Assembly (NCBI GenBank): GCA_963809815.1
Contig: CAWELM010000017.1
Location: 496,001 to 560,000, forward strand
Direction of reading: 5' to 3'
Length of the DNA stretch: 64,000 nucleotides
Source: CAVVJA01 sp963809815
GTDB taxonomy: Bacteria; Actinomycetota; Actinomycetes; Mycobacteriales; Jatrophihabitantaceae
Shown here piece after piece: positions 8,110-19,088 of the stretch. Below the pieces are notes generated by a model. The model ran no database searches and was not told where the DNA came from. It worked only from the letters and a program-made list of their open reading frames with translations. Numbering within the stretch: position 1 is the stretch's first letter; every line of letters starts with the position of its first letter. The position numbers were made by a program, and so were the translations under genes.

Positions 8110-9588
8110 TCAGCCGAGCTTGAACGGGTCGCGGGTAGCACCGGTCAGCTCGACCCAGACGGATTTCACCTCGGTGTACTCATTGAGCGCGTCGATGCCG
8201 TTTTCGCGGCCCAAGCCGCTCGCGCCAAAGCCGCCGAACGGCGCGTTCGGCGCCAGCACCCGGTAGGCGTTCACCCAGACGGTGCCGGCCCGCAGCTTGG
8301 CGGCGACACGATGGGCGCGGTGCACGTCTTTCGTCCAGACCGCTCCGGCCAGCCCGTATGGGGTGTCGTTGGCCAGTTTGAGCGCTTCCTCCTCGGTGCT
8401 GAAGGTCAACGCAGCCACGACTGGGCCGAAGACTTCCTCGCGTACGACCGTATGCGACGGATCGACATTCGTGAGCAGTGTGGGCTTGACAAAGAGCCCG
8501 CCGAACTCTTCCGCGGCCCCGCCGCCGCACGCTACCGACGCACCCTCTGACCTGGCCGTGCTGAGGTAGCCCAGAACCTTCTCGTACTGCTGCTTGTTGG
8601 CGACCGGGCCCATTTCGGTTTCCGGATCATTGGGATCACCCAGCTTGATCGCGTTCGCCCGCTCGGACACGAGCTTGACCAGCTCGTCATGGACACTCTG
8701 GTGCACCACAATTCGCGAGCCCGCCATGCAGCTTTGACCGGTCGCGGCGAACACGCCAGCCACGATCCCGTTCGCGGCCGCGGCCAGGTCGGCGTCCTCG
8801 AAGACTATCTGTGGTGACTTGCCGCCCAGCTCAAGCGTGACCCGATTGAGATTCTCAGCGGCGGCGTGAGCGACGGCTCGTCCCGTCGCCGTCGAACCCG
8901 TGAAGGCCACTTTGTCGATGCCCCGGTGGCCGGCGAGCGCGGCCCCAAGGTCTCGGCTGGATCCGGCGACTGCGTTGAAGGCTCCGTCTGGGAAGCCGGC
9001 TTGGGCGAACACTTGGGCGAACGCCAAGGTGGACGCCGGCGAATGCTCGGACGGCTTAACCACGAACGCGTTGCCTGCCGCGAGCGCCGGCGCGAGCTTG
9101 AACGTCATAAGAAGTAGCGGGGAGTTCCACGGCGTGATGGCCCCGACTACGCCCACCGGCTCTCGCCGCGTATACAGCAGGTAATTCGGCTTGTCGGAAG
9201 GGATAAGCCGGCCCTCGATCTTGTCGGCCAGACCGGAGAAGTAGTAGTACCACTGCGGCAGGTACTCCAACTGCCCGATCATCTCCCGATACAGCTTGCC
9301 GTTGTCGCGTACCTCGACGCGGGCCAGCCGCTCGGCGTTCTCCCCAATTAGATCCGCGAGGCGTCGGATGCAGGCCGCCCGCTGAAATCCGGTCATCCGC
9401 CCCCAGTCTCCGTCGAAGGCGCCGCGGGCCGCGGCGACGGCGTGATCGATGTCCTCGACGCTGCCCTCGGGGATGCTGGCCCAGGGCTCGCCGGCGTACG
9501 GGTCGAGGGAATCGAATGTCCGTTCATCCGACGCGTCGACGAACGAACCACCGATGTAGTTCTGGAACTTCTCGAGCCCCTCGGTCAT
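8110..9588 (-). CDS. NAD(P)-dependent aldehyde dehydrogenase
   Basis: 492 residues, the usual length. Catalytic residues are in place: oxyanion Asn in ITPWNSP (about 155), Glu253 in LELGGKSP, nucleophile Cys287 in GQSCMAG, and the nucleotide loop FTGSTATG. The closest subgroup by eye is the betaine/aromatic aldehyde dehydrogenase type; the substrate is not determined. ATG with GAGGAG in front. It follows the flavin reductase-regulator gene by 39 bases on the same strand, so the pair is probably an operon for oxidation of an aldehyde produced by a flavin-dependent monooxygenase that is not in this window. Confidence 0.93.
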   Translation of the reverse strand: MTEGLEKFQNYIGGSFVDASDERTFDSLDPYAGEPWASIPEGSVEDIDHAVAAARGAFDGDWGRMTGFQRAACIRRLADLIGENAERLARVEVRDNGKLYREMIGQLEYLPQWYYYFSGLADKIEGRLIPSDKPNYLLYTRREPVGVVGAITPWNSPLLLMTFKLAPALAAGNAFVVKPSEHSPASTLAFAQVFAQAGFPDGAFNAVAGSSRDLGAALAGHRGIDKVAFTGSTATGRAVAHAAAENLNRVTLELGGKSPQIVFEDADLAAAANGIVAGVFAATGQSCMAGSRIVVHQSVHDELVKLVSERANAIKLGDPNDPETEMGPVANKQQYEKVLGYLSTARSEGASVACGGGAAEEFGGLFVKPTLLTNVDPSHTVVREEVFGPVVAALTFSTEEEALKLANDTPYGLAGAVWTKDVHRAHRVAAKLRAGTVWVNAYRVLAPNAPFGGFGASGLGRENGIDALNEYTEVKSVWVELTGATRDPFKLG

Positions 9589-9627
9589 GATCTCCTCGTT
9601 TCTGTCTGCGGTTGAGATGCGGATGCG

Positions 9628-10779
9628 TCAGAGCGCGCCGCCGGCTCGGTCGATTAGCTCCCGGACAAGTGCCCTGACCTGGTTGGTGTGCTCGTTTATC
9701 ACCTGCCTGGCCCGGCCGACATCGCCTGCGCGGCAAGCCTGGCTCAGCTCGGCATGGTGCTCGATGTCGCCCTTATTCCACCAGTCCTTGTCGACGATGG
9801 CCTGGCGCCACAGCGACGATATGCCAAGACGCTTGTACATCTCGGTGAGTTGGCTGCTCCGGCCGAGACCAACGAAGTACGTGTGATAGCTATCGCTTAC
9901 GTCCAGGAACTCGGAAAGATCCGGCGACTCCTCGGCGACGATCTTGGCCAACCGTGCTGCGTAGTCGTCCAGCACCGCCAGTTGCGCAGGCGGGATATGC
10001 CCCACGCACGAGTCCGCTATACCGAGTTGGATGACCCGCCGCGCCAAGAACAGGTCGTCGGCAAGCTCGACAGTCAGCGGTGTGGTGACGTATCGGCCGT
10101 CGCTGGTCCGGCTGACCAGGTTCTCTCCGGCCAGTTTCATCAGCGCGTACGCCACATTCGCCGGCTCGAGTTCGGTGTGTTCGGCGACCATCGTGAGCTC
10201 CAATGGCTGGTCGAGCGGGAACTGCCGGGTCAGCACCAAGTCGCGGACGGTGCGGTAGGCCGTGTCGTCCTGGGCACCTTCGAGGCGACCGAACCGGCCG
10301 CGGTAGTACGTCAGGGGGGTTCCCTCGTGCCCGGTGGCGACGGCGACGCGGCCCATGAACACGGTGTGCGTGCCGCCGGTGACTGTCTCCTCAATACGAC
10401 ACTCGAGGTGGGCCAACGTTCCGCGCAGCACGGGCACGCCGGCGAGCCCCTCGTCGCAGGCGACGTCGGCGAACTTGTCGCCTTTCTTGGCGAACTGGTA
10501 GGCAATGTCCTGTTGCGCTTCCGCCAGGATGTTGACGCAGAACGCCCCTGCCTCCAGGACGGCGGACTGCGTCTCGCTCGACTTGTTCAAGCAGACCAGA
10601 ACCATTGGCGGATCGAGGGATAACGACGTCACCGCACTCGCGGTGGCTCCATAGCGCGCTCCGTTCACCGCGGTGGTGATTACGGTGACGCCGCTGGCGA
10701 ATCGGCCGATAACGTCACGGAAGATCTGCTGCTCGACGAGGGCCTGGGCAGGCCGGGTCGGGTCTCCGGTGTCGGCCAC
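9628..10779 (-). CDS. Flavin reductase fused to GntR/FCD regulatory module
   Basis: 383 residues, GTG start with GAGGAGG upstream. Residues about 18-167 are a flavin reductase-like (HpaC/RutF type) split-barrel domain (FASGVTVITT, ATASAVTSLSLDPPM, FCVNILAE). Residues about 175-236 look like a winged helix (HTELEPANVAYALMKLAGENLVSR) and about 240-375 like an FCD ligand-binding domain of GntR regulators. One polypeptide thus carries an enzyme supplying reduced flavin and a metabolite-sensing regulator. Whether the wing still binds DNA is unknown. It is upstream of, and probably cotranscribed with, the aldehyde dehydrogenase. Confidence 0.85.
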   Translation of the reverse strand: MADTGDPTRPAQALVEQQIFRDVIGRFASGVTVITTAVNGARYGATASAVTSLSLDPPMVLVCLNKSSETQSAVLEAGAFCVNILAEAQQDIAYQFAKKGDKFADVACDEGLAGVPVLRGTLAHLECRIEETVTGGTHTVFMGRVAVATGHEGTPLTYYRGRFGRLEGAQDDTAYRTVRDLVLTRQFPLDQPLELTMVAEHTELEPANVAYALMKLAGENLVSRTSDGRYVTTPLTVELADDLFLARRVIQLGIADSCVGHIPPAQLAVLDDYAARLAKIVAEESPDLSEFLDVSDSYHTYFVGLGRSSQLTEMYKRLGISSLWRQAIVDKDWWNKGDIEHHAELSQACRAGDVGRARQVINEHTNQVRALVRELIDRAGGAL

Positions 10780-10808
10780 TGCGCCTCCTCTCAGCTCGGG
10801 ACCTCAGG

Positions 10809-10970
10809 TTAGATTGCACCTTCCTTCCATACACGGTCGATTTCCTCGACGTCCAAGCGGAGCATGTCCAAGAACACGGCATCGGTGTGGGCGCCGAGCG
10901 CGGGCCCCGGCCAGAGGATGGACGGCCTCGTCTGACCGAACTGGCGCGCCGTTCCGCCAAAACAAGGCCC
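10809..10970 (-). pseudogene. C-terminal remnant of a CaiB/BaiF-type CoA-transferase
   Basis: The last roughly 50 codons before the stop at 10809 read RQFGQTRPSILWPGPALG, then AHTDAVFLDMLRL and EEIDRVWKEGAI. This is the usual ending of family III CoA-transferases (PAPxLGxHT followed by LGLxxxEIxxLxxxGxI). Upstream codons do not continue the family, so only the tail survives. It points the same way as the flavin reductase gene and ends 29 bases before it, suggesting a former operon member removed by deletion. The identification rests on motif resemblance over a short stretch. Confidence 0.55.
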
Positions 10971-11270
10971 TTCTTGGCCTTGATCGTCGTGATGCTTGAA
11001 GCGGTCGCGGTATCTGCCATCTGCCGCCCTCGCACAGTGTCGAACGGCTCTGACGGGTCGGCTAGCCGCGATGGGCAATTGTCTAGCCGCAGAGTGCGCC
11101 ATTCCCTGCGAGATCCCTCGACCCGGCGCCAAGATGGCCGTGATCCTGGACTTATTGACGGCAGAGAACAGTAAGTCCAAGATCGCACGATCGGGTTCAA
11201 GCGCTGGGGAGCAAACCTGACAAGATCGCATGCAATCCATCGATTTCCCACCCTCTCGAGGACACCGCTC
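10971..11270. other. Gene-poor interval before the DinB-like gene
   Basis: Several frames are open here by chance, but none shows family-like sequence or a good ribosome site. On the minus strand it is where the missing body of the CoA-transferase would lie. On the plus strand it should hold the promoter for the gene at 11271. No clear repeat or terminator was seen. Confidence 0.4.
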
Positions 11271-11765
11271 ATGACCACTCCGGGTACCGCCCTGTCCGAC
11301 AGCGCCGCCACGGCGGACGCAGCTCTGGCTCGTCTGGACGACGTACTGGCGCGCATCAGCGACGGAGACCTGCACCTCGCGACGCCCGGAGGCGGTTGGA
11401 CCGTCGCCCAGGTGATCGCGCACATCACCGTCAGCACGCTGGTCTGGCTTGGCGACATGGAACGGCTCCGGCAAGACCCGTTGCTCACGTTCTTCTTCCG
11501 CGAGGAGATCGGCCACGACGCGTTGGGCTACCCACCGCCCACTGTTGCTATCGCCCGAGGCCGCCTCGCGAGTACCCGCCGCACCATCGCCACCTGCTTG
11601 CCGGCAACCGACCCGGCGATCCTCAACCGGCGCGTCGAAATTCCAGATCTCGGCACCAAGACGGTACTGGACTGGATTCCCATCATCGTCGGCCACCTCA
11701 CCGGGCACGTCGAGCAGGCTCTCGATGTGCTGCGCAGCCGGAATGCCCTTCCGCAGGAGGCGTGA
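11271..11765 (+). CDS. DinB-like four-helix-bundle protein
   Basis: 164 residues. The pattern WTVAQVIAHITVSTLVWL in the first half and a later IVGHLTGHVEQALDVL give the spaced histidines of DinB/YfiT/mycothiol-dependent maleylpyruvate isomerase-type bundles, which usually bind a divalent metal. The specific thiol-transfer or isomerase activity cannot be told. Its stop lies one base before the start of the alcohol dehydrogenase gene, so the two are translated together. Confidence 0.75.
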   Translation: MTTPGTALSDSAATADAALARLDDVLARISDGDLHLATPGGGWTVAQVIAHITVSTLVWLGDMERLRQDPLLTFFFREEIGHDALGYPPPTVAIARGRLASTRRTIATCLPATDPAILNRRVEIPDLGTKTVLDWIPIIVGHLTGHVEQALDVLRSRNALPQEA

Positions 11766-11766
11766 C

Positions 11767-12783
11767 GTGCGCGCCGTGGTGCTTACCGGCGTCGGTCAGG
11801 TCGAGCTGGAAGATCGTCCGGAGCCCGTCGCCCGGCCGGGGTGGGTTGTCGTGCGCGTCGAGTCGGTGTCGCTGTGCGGCACCGACGCCCACCAGTACGA
11901 GGGACGGGTCGACACGCCGTTTCCGAGGGTCCCGGGCCACGACTTCGCTGGACGAGTGGAGAGCGTCGGCGAGGGCGTGGACGCGTCGCTCGTGGGGTCC
12001 GCGGTGGCGGTCAAGCCGTCCCTACCGTGCGGCGTCTGCGCTGCGTGTTCGGCCGGGCGCCTCGCCGACTGCGCAACGAAGAAGCTCATGGGCCTGTGGT
12101 CGGACGGCTGTATGACCGAACTGGTCGAGGTGCCCGAGATCAACCTCGTTCCGCAGCCCGACGGTGTCGAGGCCTGGCAGGCATCCCTGCTCGAGCCGTT
12201 GGCCGTCGGTTTGAACACCGTCGACCGGCTGCACATTCAGCTCGGAGAGACCGTGCTCGTTCTCGGTCAGGGACCGATTGGGTTGGCATTGACGCGCTTG
12301 TGCGCGCTGTCCGGAGCGGGACGGCTTGTCGTCACGGATGCCCGCGATGCACCGTTCTCGGTGGCGCGGCAGTACGGGGCAACGGACTGCATCAACGTCA
12401 CCACGACCGACGTCAAGGCGGCCGTCGCCGAGCTCACTGGTGGTGGGGCGGACGTCGTGATCGAGACGTCCGGCTTCCCCGCGTCCTCGGCTATCGTCCT
12501 GGACGTCGTGCGGAAGGAGGGCAAGGTCGCGCACATCGGCTGGGCCAACGACCTGCCGCCGCTCCCCGTAATTCCGATCATGGCCAAGACGCTGACAATC
12601 TTCGGCGTCGGCGGCAACGGCGGGCGCGGACAGTACGAGCGCAGCCTTGAACTCGTCCGCTCGGGGCGGGTGGACCTGACCCCGCTGGTGACCCACACCT
12701 TCGACATGGAGCAGGCGGCTGAGGCATTCGAGACGGCGTCGTCCAAGAGCGGCGGCGCGATCAAGGTGCTGCTCAAGCCGTAG
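11767..12783 (+). CDS. Zinc-dependent medium-chain alcohol/polyol dehydrogenase
   Basis: 338 residues from a GTG at 11767 with GGAGG six bases upstream. It has the zinc MDR signatures: catalytic CGTDAH, PGHDFAG, a structural-zinc-like loop with CGVCAACSAGRLADC, and a Rossmann motif VLGQGPIGLALTR. It resembles the threonine/sorbitol/galactitol dehydrogenase branch. The substrate is unknown. It is coupled to the DinB-like gene and convergent with the SCO6745-like gene. Confidence 0.9.
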   Translation: MRAVVLTGVGQVELEDRPEPVARPGWVVVRVESVSLCGTDAHQYEGRVDTPFPRVPGHDFAGRVESVGEGVDASLVGSAVAVKPSLPCGVCAACSAGRLADCATKKLMGLWSDGCMTELVEVPEINLVPQPDGVEAWQASLLEPLAVGLNTVDRLHIQLGETVLVLGQGPIGLALTRLCALSGAGRLVVTDARDAPFSVARQYGATDCINVTTTDVKAAVAELTGGGADVVIETSGFPASSAIVLDVVRKEGKVAHIGWANDLPPLPVIPIMAKTLTIFGVGGNGGRGQYERSLELVRSGRVDLTPLVTHTFDMEQAAEAFETASSKSGGAIKVLLKP

Positions 12784-12792
12784 CGGTGCGCG

Positions 12793-13701
12793 TCACCCGG
12801 ACGCGCGTTTGTACGGATCGGGCGGGAACCAACCGCGGTCGACGATCTGCTGCGACCATGAGTTGAGAGAGCTGGTCAGCGACTCGAGGTCATCGCCTAT
12901 CGCGTCGATGACCGGCTGCATGAGCCGGTCGGTCGTCGCCTCGATCTCGTCGCGCAATTGCTGGCCGGCCGGGGTTGGGGAGTCGTTCGCAGCCAGCCCC
13001 CGGCTCGTGAGCGCGGCCGTGCCGGCTTGCATGGCCTCAATGGACCAGCCCCGCGACGCCGTGTAGGCAAGCGGTTCCCAACCGACGATGAGCTCGGTGA
13101 GCAGATTGGCCTCGAGGCCGGTTAAGCCGGCGGCCACGTAGGCATCGACGTGCCCGTCGCCGCGATGCTCGCGGAGGATGGTGCAGGCATGCCACAGCTG
13201 GCCAAGGGCGCTGGTCGGCCAATTCATGGACATGAGACCGGCGTGCATGGGACGACCCGAGCTGTCGGCCGCGGCGACGCCTCGCCGCAACACCGCCACG
13301 GCATCCGCCAAGCCATCCGGGTCGCCGAGGACCTGGCGTAGCGCCTCGACCGCGCCCGCCTCCTTCGTGGCGCGCATGGCGGCCGGTGAACACTTCGACC
13401 GGCCGGCGTCATAGAGGCCCTCGACGACACTCGGCTCGAATACGCCGAACGCCGATGCGACCACTGTCCCGGCCGGTTCGCCGAGGACGCATGCCCGTCC
13501 CCAGACGTAGCCCTCGAGGAAGTCCAGCCCCAGGTCCGCGTATCGGTCGAATGCCGGCTCAGCCCAGAAGCAGATCGTCGCGATCGGCTCGATAGCGTCG
13601 CGGAGCGCGCGAGCCGATGTCCGCCATACGGTTGTTCCCGGCTCGGGCGCATCGACGGATCGAGATTGGAAGAACGCGACGCGCGCCTCGGCGTAGTCCA
13701 T
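12793..13701 (-). CDS. SCO6745-type helical protein (actinobacterial family)
   Basis: 302 residues from the ATG at 13701; the frame is open to 13923, but that upstream part has no family-like sequence. Features include AIEPIATICFWAEPAFDRYADLGL at the N-terminus (in two pieces), a repeated GRA motif, HACTILREHRGDGH in the middle, and a C-terminal EIEATTDRL helix. This matches the widespread all-helical actinobacterial family called SCO6745. No enzymatic role is established. It ends 9 bases after the convergent dehydrogenase gene. Confidence 0.75.
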   Translation of the reverse strand: MDYAEARVAFFQSRSVDAPEPGTTVWRTSARALRDAIEPIATICFWAEPAFDRYADLGLDFLEGYVWGRACVLGEPAGTVVASAFGVFEPSVVEGLYDAGRSKCSPAAMRATKEAGAVEALRQVLGDPDGLADAVAVLRRGVAAADSSGRPMHAGLMSMNWPTSALGQLWHACTILREHRGDGHVDAYVAAGLTGLEANLLTELIVGWEPLAYTASRGWSIEAMQAGTAALTSRGLAANDSPTPAGQQLRDEIEATTDRLMQPVIDAIGDDLESLTSSLNSWSQQIVDRGWFPPDPYKRASG

Positions 13702-13951
13702 GCCGCGGATCGTCCACCAACGGCCAACGGACACACAAGAACATCCCATGAATCTGGTTCGAGCAATTGAGCAGCTAGGCCCGGAACTGGCAATGTCCAC
13801 CGGTCCGAGGAAATGGATGTGAAGGCACGAGCCGATGAAAGTGGCAGCCGTTCTGGCCTGGATAGCGGGCTTGGATGCTTTGGGCTGTCCTGCATCTACG
13901 CGATCTGGTACTTCGCCGATCACTACGGGCGCGCGGAAGTACGCGAGGTCG

Positions 13952-14263
13952 TCAAGCCGGTAGGTGCGCGGCGACTTCGTAATGCGAGACGAATTCTCCG
14001 CGTTCGATCAGGTACCGGTCGTCCTCCGGATAGTAGACAGCGACCTCGGGTCGGTCCCCCGCGAACGCCTTGACCGCGTCCATCGAATCCCACAGCGTGA
14101 ACATCACGAACTCGGTCTGATCGTCGATGTCGCGGCGGAGCATCCAGACACCGCGATTTCCTTCGGTACTCGCGTACCCAGCGATTCCGGTGTGGTGCAT
14201 GTACTGCGCGTACGTGTCGCCATCTGACTGTGCGACCGTGCCATGCCAGATACGAGCGATCAT
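13952..14263 (-). CDS. Antibiotic-biosynthesis-monooxygenase-like (ABM) protein
   Basis: 103 residues from the ATG at 14263, which has GGAG in front. A ferredoxin-like alpha/beta fold is suggested by the start MIARIWHGTV, then YAQYMHHTGIAGY, GVWMLRRD, FVMFTLWDSMDAVKAFAG and a C-terminal RYLIERGEFVSHYEV. This pattern is common among ABM-fold stress or cofactor-free oxygenase proteins. It lies just downstream of a frameshifted gene of similar size on the same strand. Confidence 0.72.
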   Translation of the reverse strand: MIARIWHGTVAQSDGDTYAQYMHHTGIAGYASTEGNRGVWMLRRDIDDQTEFVMFTLWDSMDAVKAFAGDRPEVAVYYPEDDRYLIERGEFVSHYEVAAHLPA

Positions 14264-14287
14264 CACTCTCCTTCCCACCGAGGTACC

Positions 14288-14646
14288 TCACCGTAATGCG
14301 AAGAGCAGGCTTTCTGCGGCGGCCAGATCGATGCGTTGCGGGACAGCGGTGAAGTCGTACTCCGCCTGCACGTGATACATCGCGCGCAGCGTCGTCGACT
14401 CGATAACCGTGTCTATGCGGTCGTGCCGCACCTGTTCGCTGTCCCTCGCTGCGGCCAAGCCCTCCTCGAGCTCAGCCGGGTCACTCCGACGAAGCCGATC
14501 GAGATCACTTCCCGTGGATCCTCCAGGCTGACCGCATTGAAGACGCGTGTCGGCACGCCGAACCCGACGTCTGCTTCCCACGCACGCAGAAAGTCTGCGA
14601 GGCTGCAGCCTTCCCTCAGCCGGCGAACAAAAACGCTGACGATCAT
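14288..14646 (-). pseudogene. Small ferredoxin-fold-like protein with a one-base frameshift
   Basis: From the ATG at 14646 the reading frame gives MIVSVFVRRLREGCSLADFL and continues sensibly to IGFVGV. There it slips, and a different frame continues to the stop at 14288 (DPAELEEGLAAARDSEQVRH, then AMYHVQAEYDF). Adding a single base between 14482 and 14483 joins them into one protein of about 119 residues. It could be a decayed gene or an assembly error. The likely fold is a dimeric alpha/beta barrel; no family is named with confidence. Confidence 0.65.
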
Positions 14647-14706
14647 CGCTGCCTCCACACGGTCGAGGCTCAGGGGCGAATTGGCTGCCTGGACGAGGCA
14701 ATCCAC

Positions 14707-15593
14707 CTATGCCCGCGACTGCGTGGTACTAGTGTCGAGAACCTCGTGCAGTTTGCGCGCGAAAGCTTCGGGTTGGCCCGCATATCCGAACTCGCCGCCG
14801 AGGAAGCCGCCGTGATGGCTCGGGAATACGGTCGCCTGCTGCCCGAGGAGCTTTGCGGTGGCCACTGCTGTGCGTCCGGTGAATAGGCCTTCGGACTCCT
14901 CCCCCACAGCGATCACGATGCGCGTCGGCGCTGCCACGAGTGCGTCGACGTAGGACGATAGCTGCTGACCGCCCAGGACCGGTCGGACAGCAACGGGTCG
15001 TCTCGGGAACCATCGTCCTCGGCCGGCATTCCGAACTGGGCGGGATCTGGCGCGGGCTGGCCGAAGTAGTCGGCTGTGAACTCGCCTTGCCACATCGTCA
15101 TGGCGATGAATGCGGCCAGGCCAGCGCCGGATCCCTTGGCCTCATACGCATCCCGAACGCCGGCGCGAGCACGCTCGGCGGCCGCGGCATCGGGCAGCAC
15201 CGCGATGAGCGGCGGCTCGTGTGCCACCAGCGTGGTCACGTCGTTGGGGTAAGCCGACACGAGGGCGAGCGCGGTCACTGCGCCGCCACTGCTCCCGAAC
15301 ATCTCGACCGGGCCGACCCCGAGAGCCTCGATTACGGCGTGCACGTCGTCCGCCTGGACCATGGGCGCACTGTCGACCCGGCCATCTTTGCGGGTGCTGC
15401 GGCCCAGACCGCGCGGGTCATAGGTCACCACGGTGCGGTCAGGAAAGTGCGACGCCAACGTAGTGAAGCCGCTGGCAGCCATCGGCTGGCCGATCATGAA
15501 CAGCAGCGGGCGTCCGTCGGCGGTGGGCAGCGGTCCGTTGACGTCATAAGCAAGATCGACGTCGGCCGTTTCAAGGATGTGTGTCGTCGTCAT
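14707..15593 (-). pseudogene. Alpha/beta hydrolase interrupted by a one-base frameshift
   Basis: The 5' part from the ATG at 15593 reads as an alpha/beta hydrolase: LLFMIGQPMAASGF, TYDPRGLGRST, and nucleophile elbow FGSSGGA. The frame is lost after SSYRP near 14952. Another frame carries the normal C-terminus: VDALVAAPTRIVIAVGEESE and FPSHHGGFLGGEFGYAG (with the catalytic-His region), ending at 14707. Restoring one base between 14951 and 14952 (for example G) gives YRPDVDAL, the expected family wording. It is either a recent pseudogene or an assembly error. An ATG at 15626 is an alternative start. Confidence 0.8.
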
Positions 15594-15691
15594 GACGAGT
15601 TGACGTCTCCCAGGTCGAGAACTCATCGGACCTTACGCGCCGCCAATGCCTCTTCTGGCCGAACGCCGGGACGCAGGGTGAGGATCGGTTC

Positions 15692-15708
15692 TTGATTGAT
15701 TCCAGAAA
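15692..15708 (+). promoter_or_regulatory. Probable FurA operator / furA promoter
   Basis: TTGATTGATTCCAGAAA lies directly before the furA start. From memory it closely resembles the AT-rich site that mycobacterial FurA binds upstream of its own gene. FurA is known to repress furA-katG and to release it on oxidation. Its position against the start codon suggests a short or absent leader. Confidence 0.55.
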
Positions 15709-16170
15709 ATGGGTAAGACTGCGCAGGTGCCGACAACCTCGGATTTCGAGCGGTTGTTACGCAGCGCGGCTTTGCGTGTGACGCGTCCTCGGGTGGCGGT
15801 GCTGGCCGCCGTGCATGATCATCCCCACGCCGAAACGGATTCCATCATCGGTGTCGTACGTGAGGATGTCGGAGAGGTGTCGCACCAGGCTGTCTACGAC
15901 GTGTTGCGAGCACTGACCGCAGCCGGCCTGGTACGGCGCATCCAGCCGATGGGCTCCGTCGCGCGTTACGAGGCCAGAGTCGGCGACAACCACCACCACG
16001 TGGTCTGCCGGTCGTGCGGAGCCATCGCCGACGTCGACTGCGCGGTCGGCTACACCCCCTGCCTCACGGCTGTCGACGACTCGGGCTACGAGATCGGCGA
16101 AGCCGAGGTGATCTATTGGGGTCGATGTCCCGATTGTGTCGCGGCAACGTCCGTCGCGTCCGGCGGCTAA
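15709..16170 (+). CDS. furA: FurA, Fur-family redox/metal-responsive repressor
   Basis: 153 residues. An N-terminal winged helix (RVTRPRVAVLAAV, VSHQAVYDVLRALTAAGLVRR) is followed by the metal-binding segment DNHHHVVCRSCGAIADVDCA and a second Cys pair in WGRCPDCVA, giving a CxxC...CxxC structural zinc set. The gene is 94 bases upstream of katG on the same strand, the arrangement known from mycobacteria and streptomycetes, where FurA represses both genes until peroxide oxidises it. GTG at 15727 is an alternative start. Confidence 0.93.
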   Translation: MGKTAQVPTTSDFERLLRSAALRVTRPRVAVLAAVHDHPHAETDSIIGVVREDVGEVSHQAVYDVLRALTAAGLVRRIQPMGSVARYEARVGDNHHHVVCRSCGAIADVDCAVGYTPCLTAVDDSGYEIGEAEVIYWGRCPDCVAATSVASGG

Positions 16171-16264
16171 TCGCCTCCAGGCAGGGCTAGATACCGGCAG
16201 AGCAACTAGAGCCTTTGTCCACAGTAACCAGCAGGACGAGAGAGCGAGACAGGAGAAGGACGAC

Positions 16265-18460
<2,196 letters not shown>

Positions 18461-18467
18461 TCCCGAG

Positions 18468-18500
18468 GTCCAGGTCGGCCGCTCATTGGCCGACCTGGAC
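18468..18500 (+). terminator. Hairpin terminator after katG
   Basis: A perfect 13-bp stem: GTCCAGGTCGGCC at 18468-18480 pairs with GGCCGACCTGGAC at 18488-18500 around a 7-base loop, starting 8 bases after the katG stop. There is no U-tract, which is normal in high-GC actinobacteria. It separates katG from the convergent small gene. Confidence 0.8.
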
Positions 18501-18574
18501 ATCGACCGTCGGATCAGCCGGCATGCGTACTTACGGCGCGGTACTCAGCCGTACAGCGCCTGGCGGATTGCTGA

Positions 18575-18910
18575 CTAGCAGGGCCCGCAGGTTCCGGCCT
18601 GGTAGTCATAGCAGCCGCATTCAAAGTGGTGAGGTGAGGTCTCGGTGCAGTGCACCTCGACCTGACCGTCCGACGACGTCGTCGGTTCGTCATGCCTGGC
18701 CGACTGATCGGTGGCGACGGTCACTGGGCGCAACATGACCTTGGTGCGCTCGGAAATCTCCATGCCCAGATTTCTCGCGACGATCAATGACATCTCCCGG
18801 AGGCGGCCTTGAACCTCCTCATACAACCGGGCCATCCGCTGCTTGTCGCCGTCTGGCAGCTGGACGAAGCCGCCGGGTCCTCCGTACGGTCCGTGCGGTG
18901 CAGTGGTCAA
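18575..18910 (-). CDS. Small protein with Cys/His-rich C-terminus, unknown
   Basis: 111 residues. A Gly/Pro-rich start (PHGPYGGPGGF) is followed by a helical segment DKQRMARLYEEVQGRLREMS, a middle with METSERT-like polar sequence, and a dense tail with HC, HHFECGC and ending TCGPC: five Cys and three His in about 28 residues. The tail could bind zinc or a cluster, or could be a modified peptide core. No modification enzymes lie nearby. It is convergent with katG. I do not recognise the family; codon use looks normal, which supports a real gene. Confidence 0.6.
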   Translation of the reverse strand: MTTAPHGPYGGPGGFVQLPDGDKQRMARLYEEVQGRLREMSLIVARNLGMEISERTKVMLRPVTVATDQSARHDEPTTSSDGQVEVHCTETSPHHFECGCYDYQAGTCGPC

Positions 18911-19088
18911 GGCTTGTCTCCCATCATGACGCTAGTGTCACGCGAGGGATGCGTCTGCCAGACGCGGTGATCCAGGCTTCCCGCGCGGGACACCAGAGGG
19001 TCCGGCAGTGCGTGGCTCGCGATGACACGTCCGTGCTGGGACGATATCAACCGCGCTCACTCCAGGAACGGTTCAGGAAGGACATCTC

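Noticed and set aside
10971..11708. Long minus-strand frame across the DinB-like gene continuing the CoA-transferase tail
   Set aside because: Only the last 50 codons look like a family; the rest is antisense to the well-supported DinB-like gene and has no family-like sequence.
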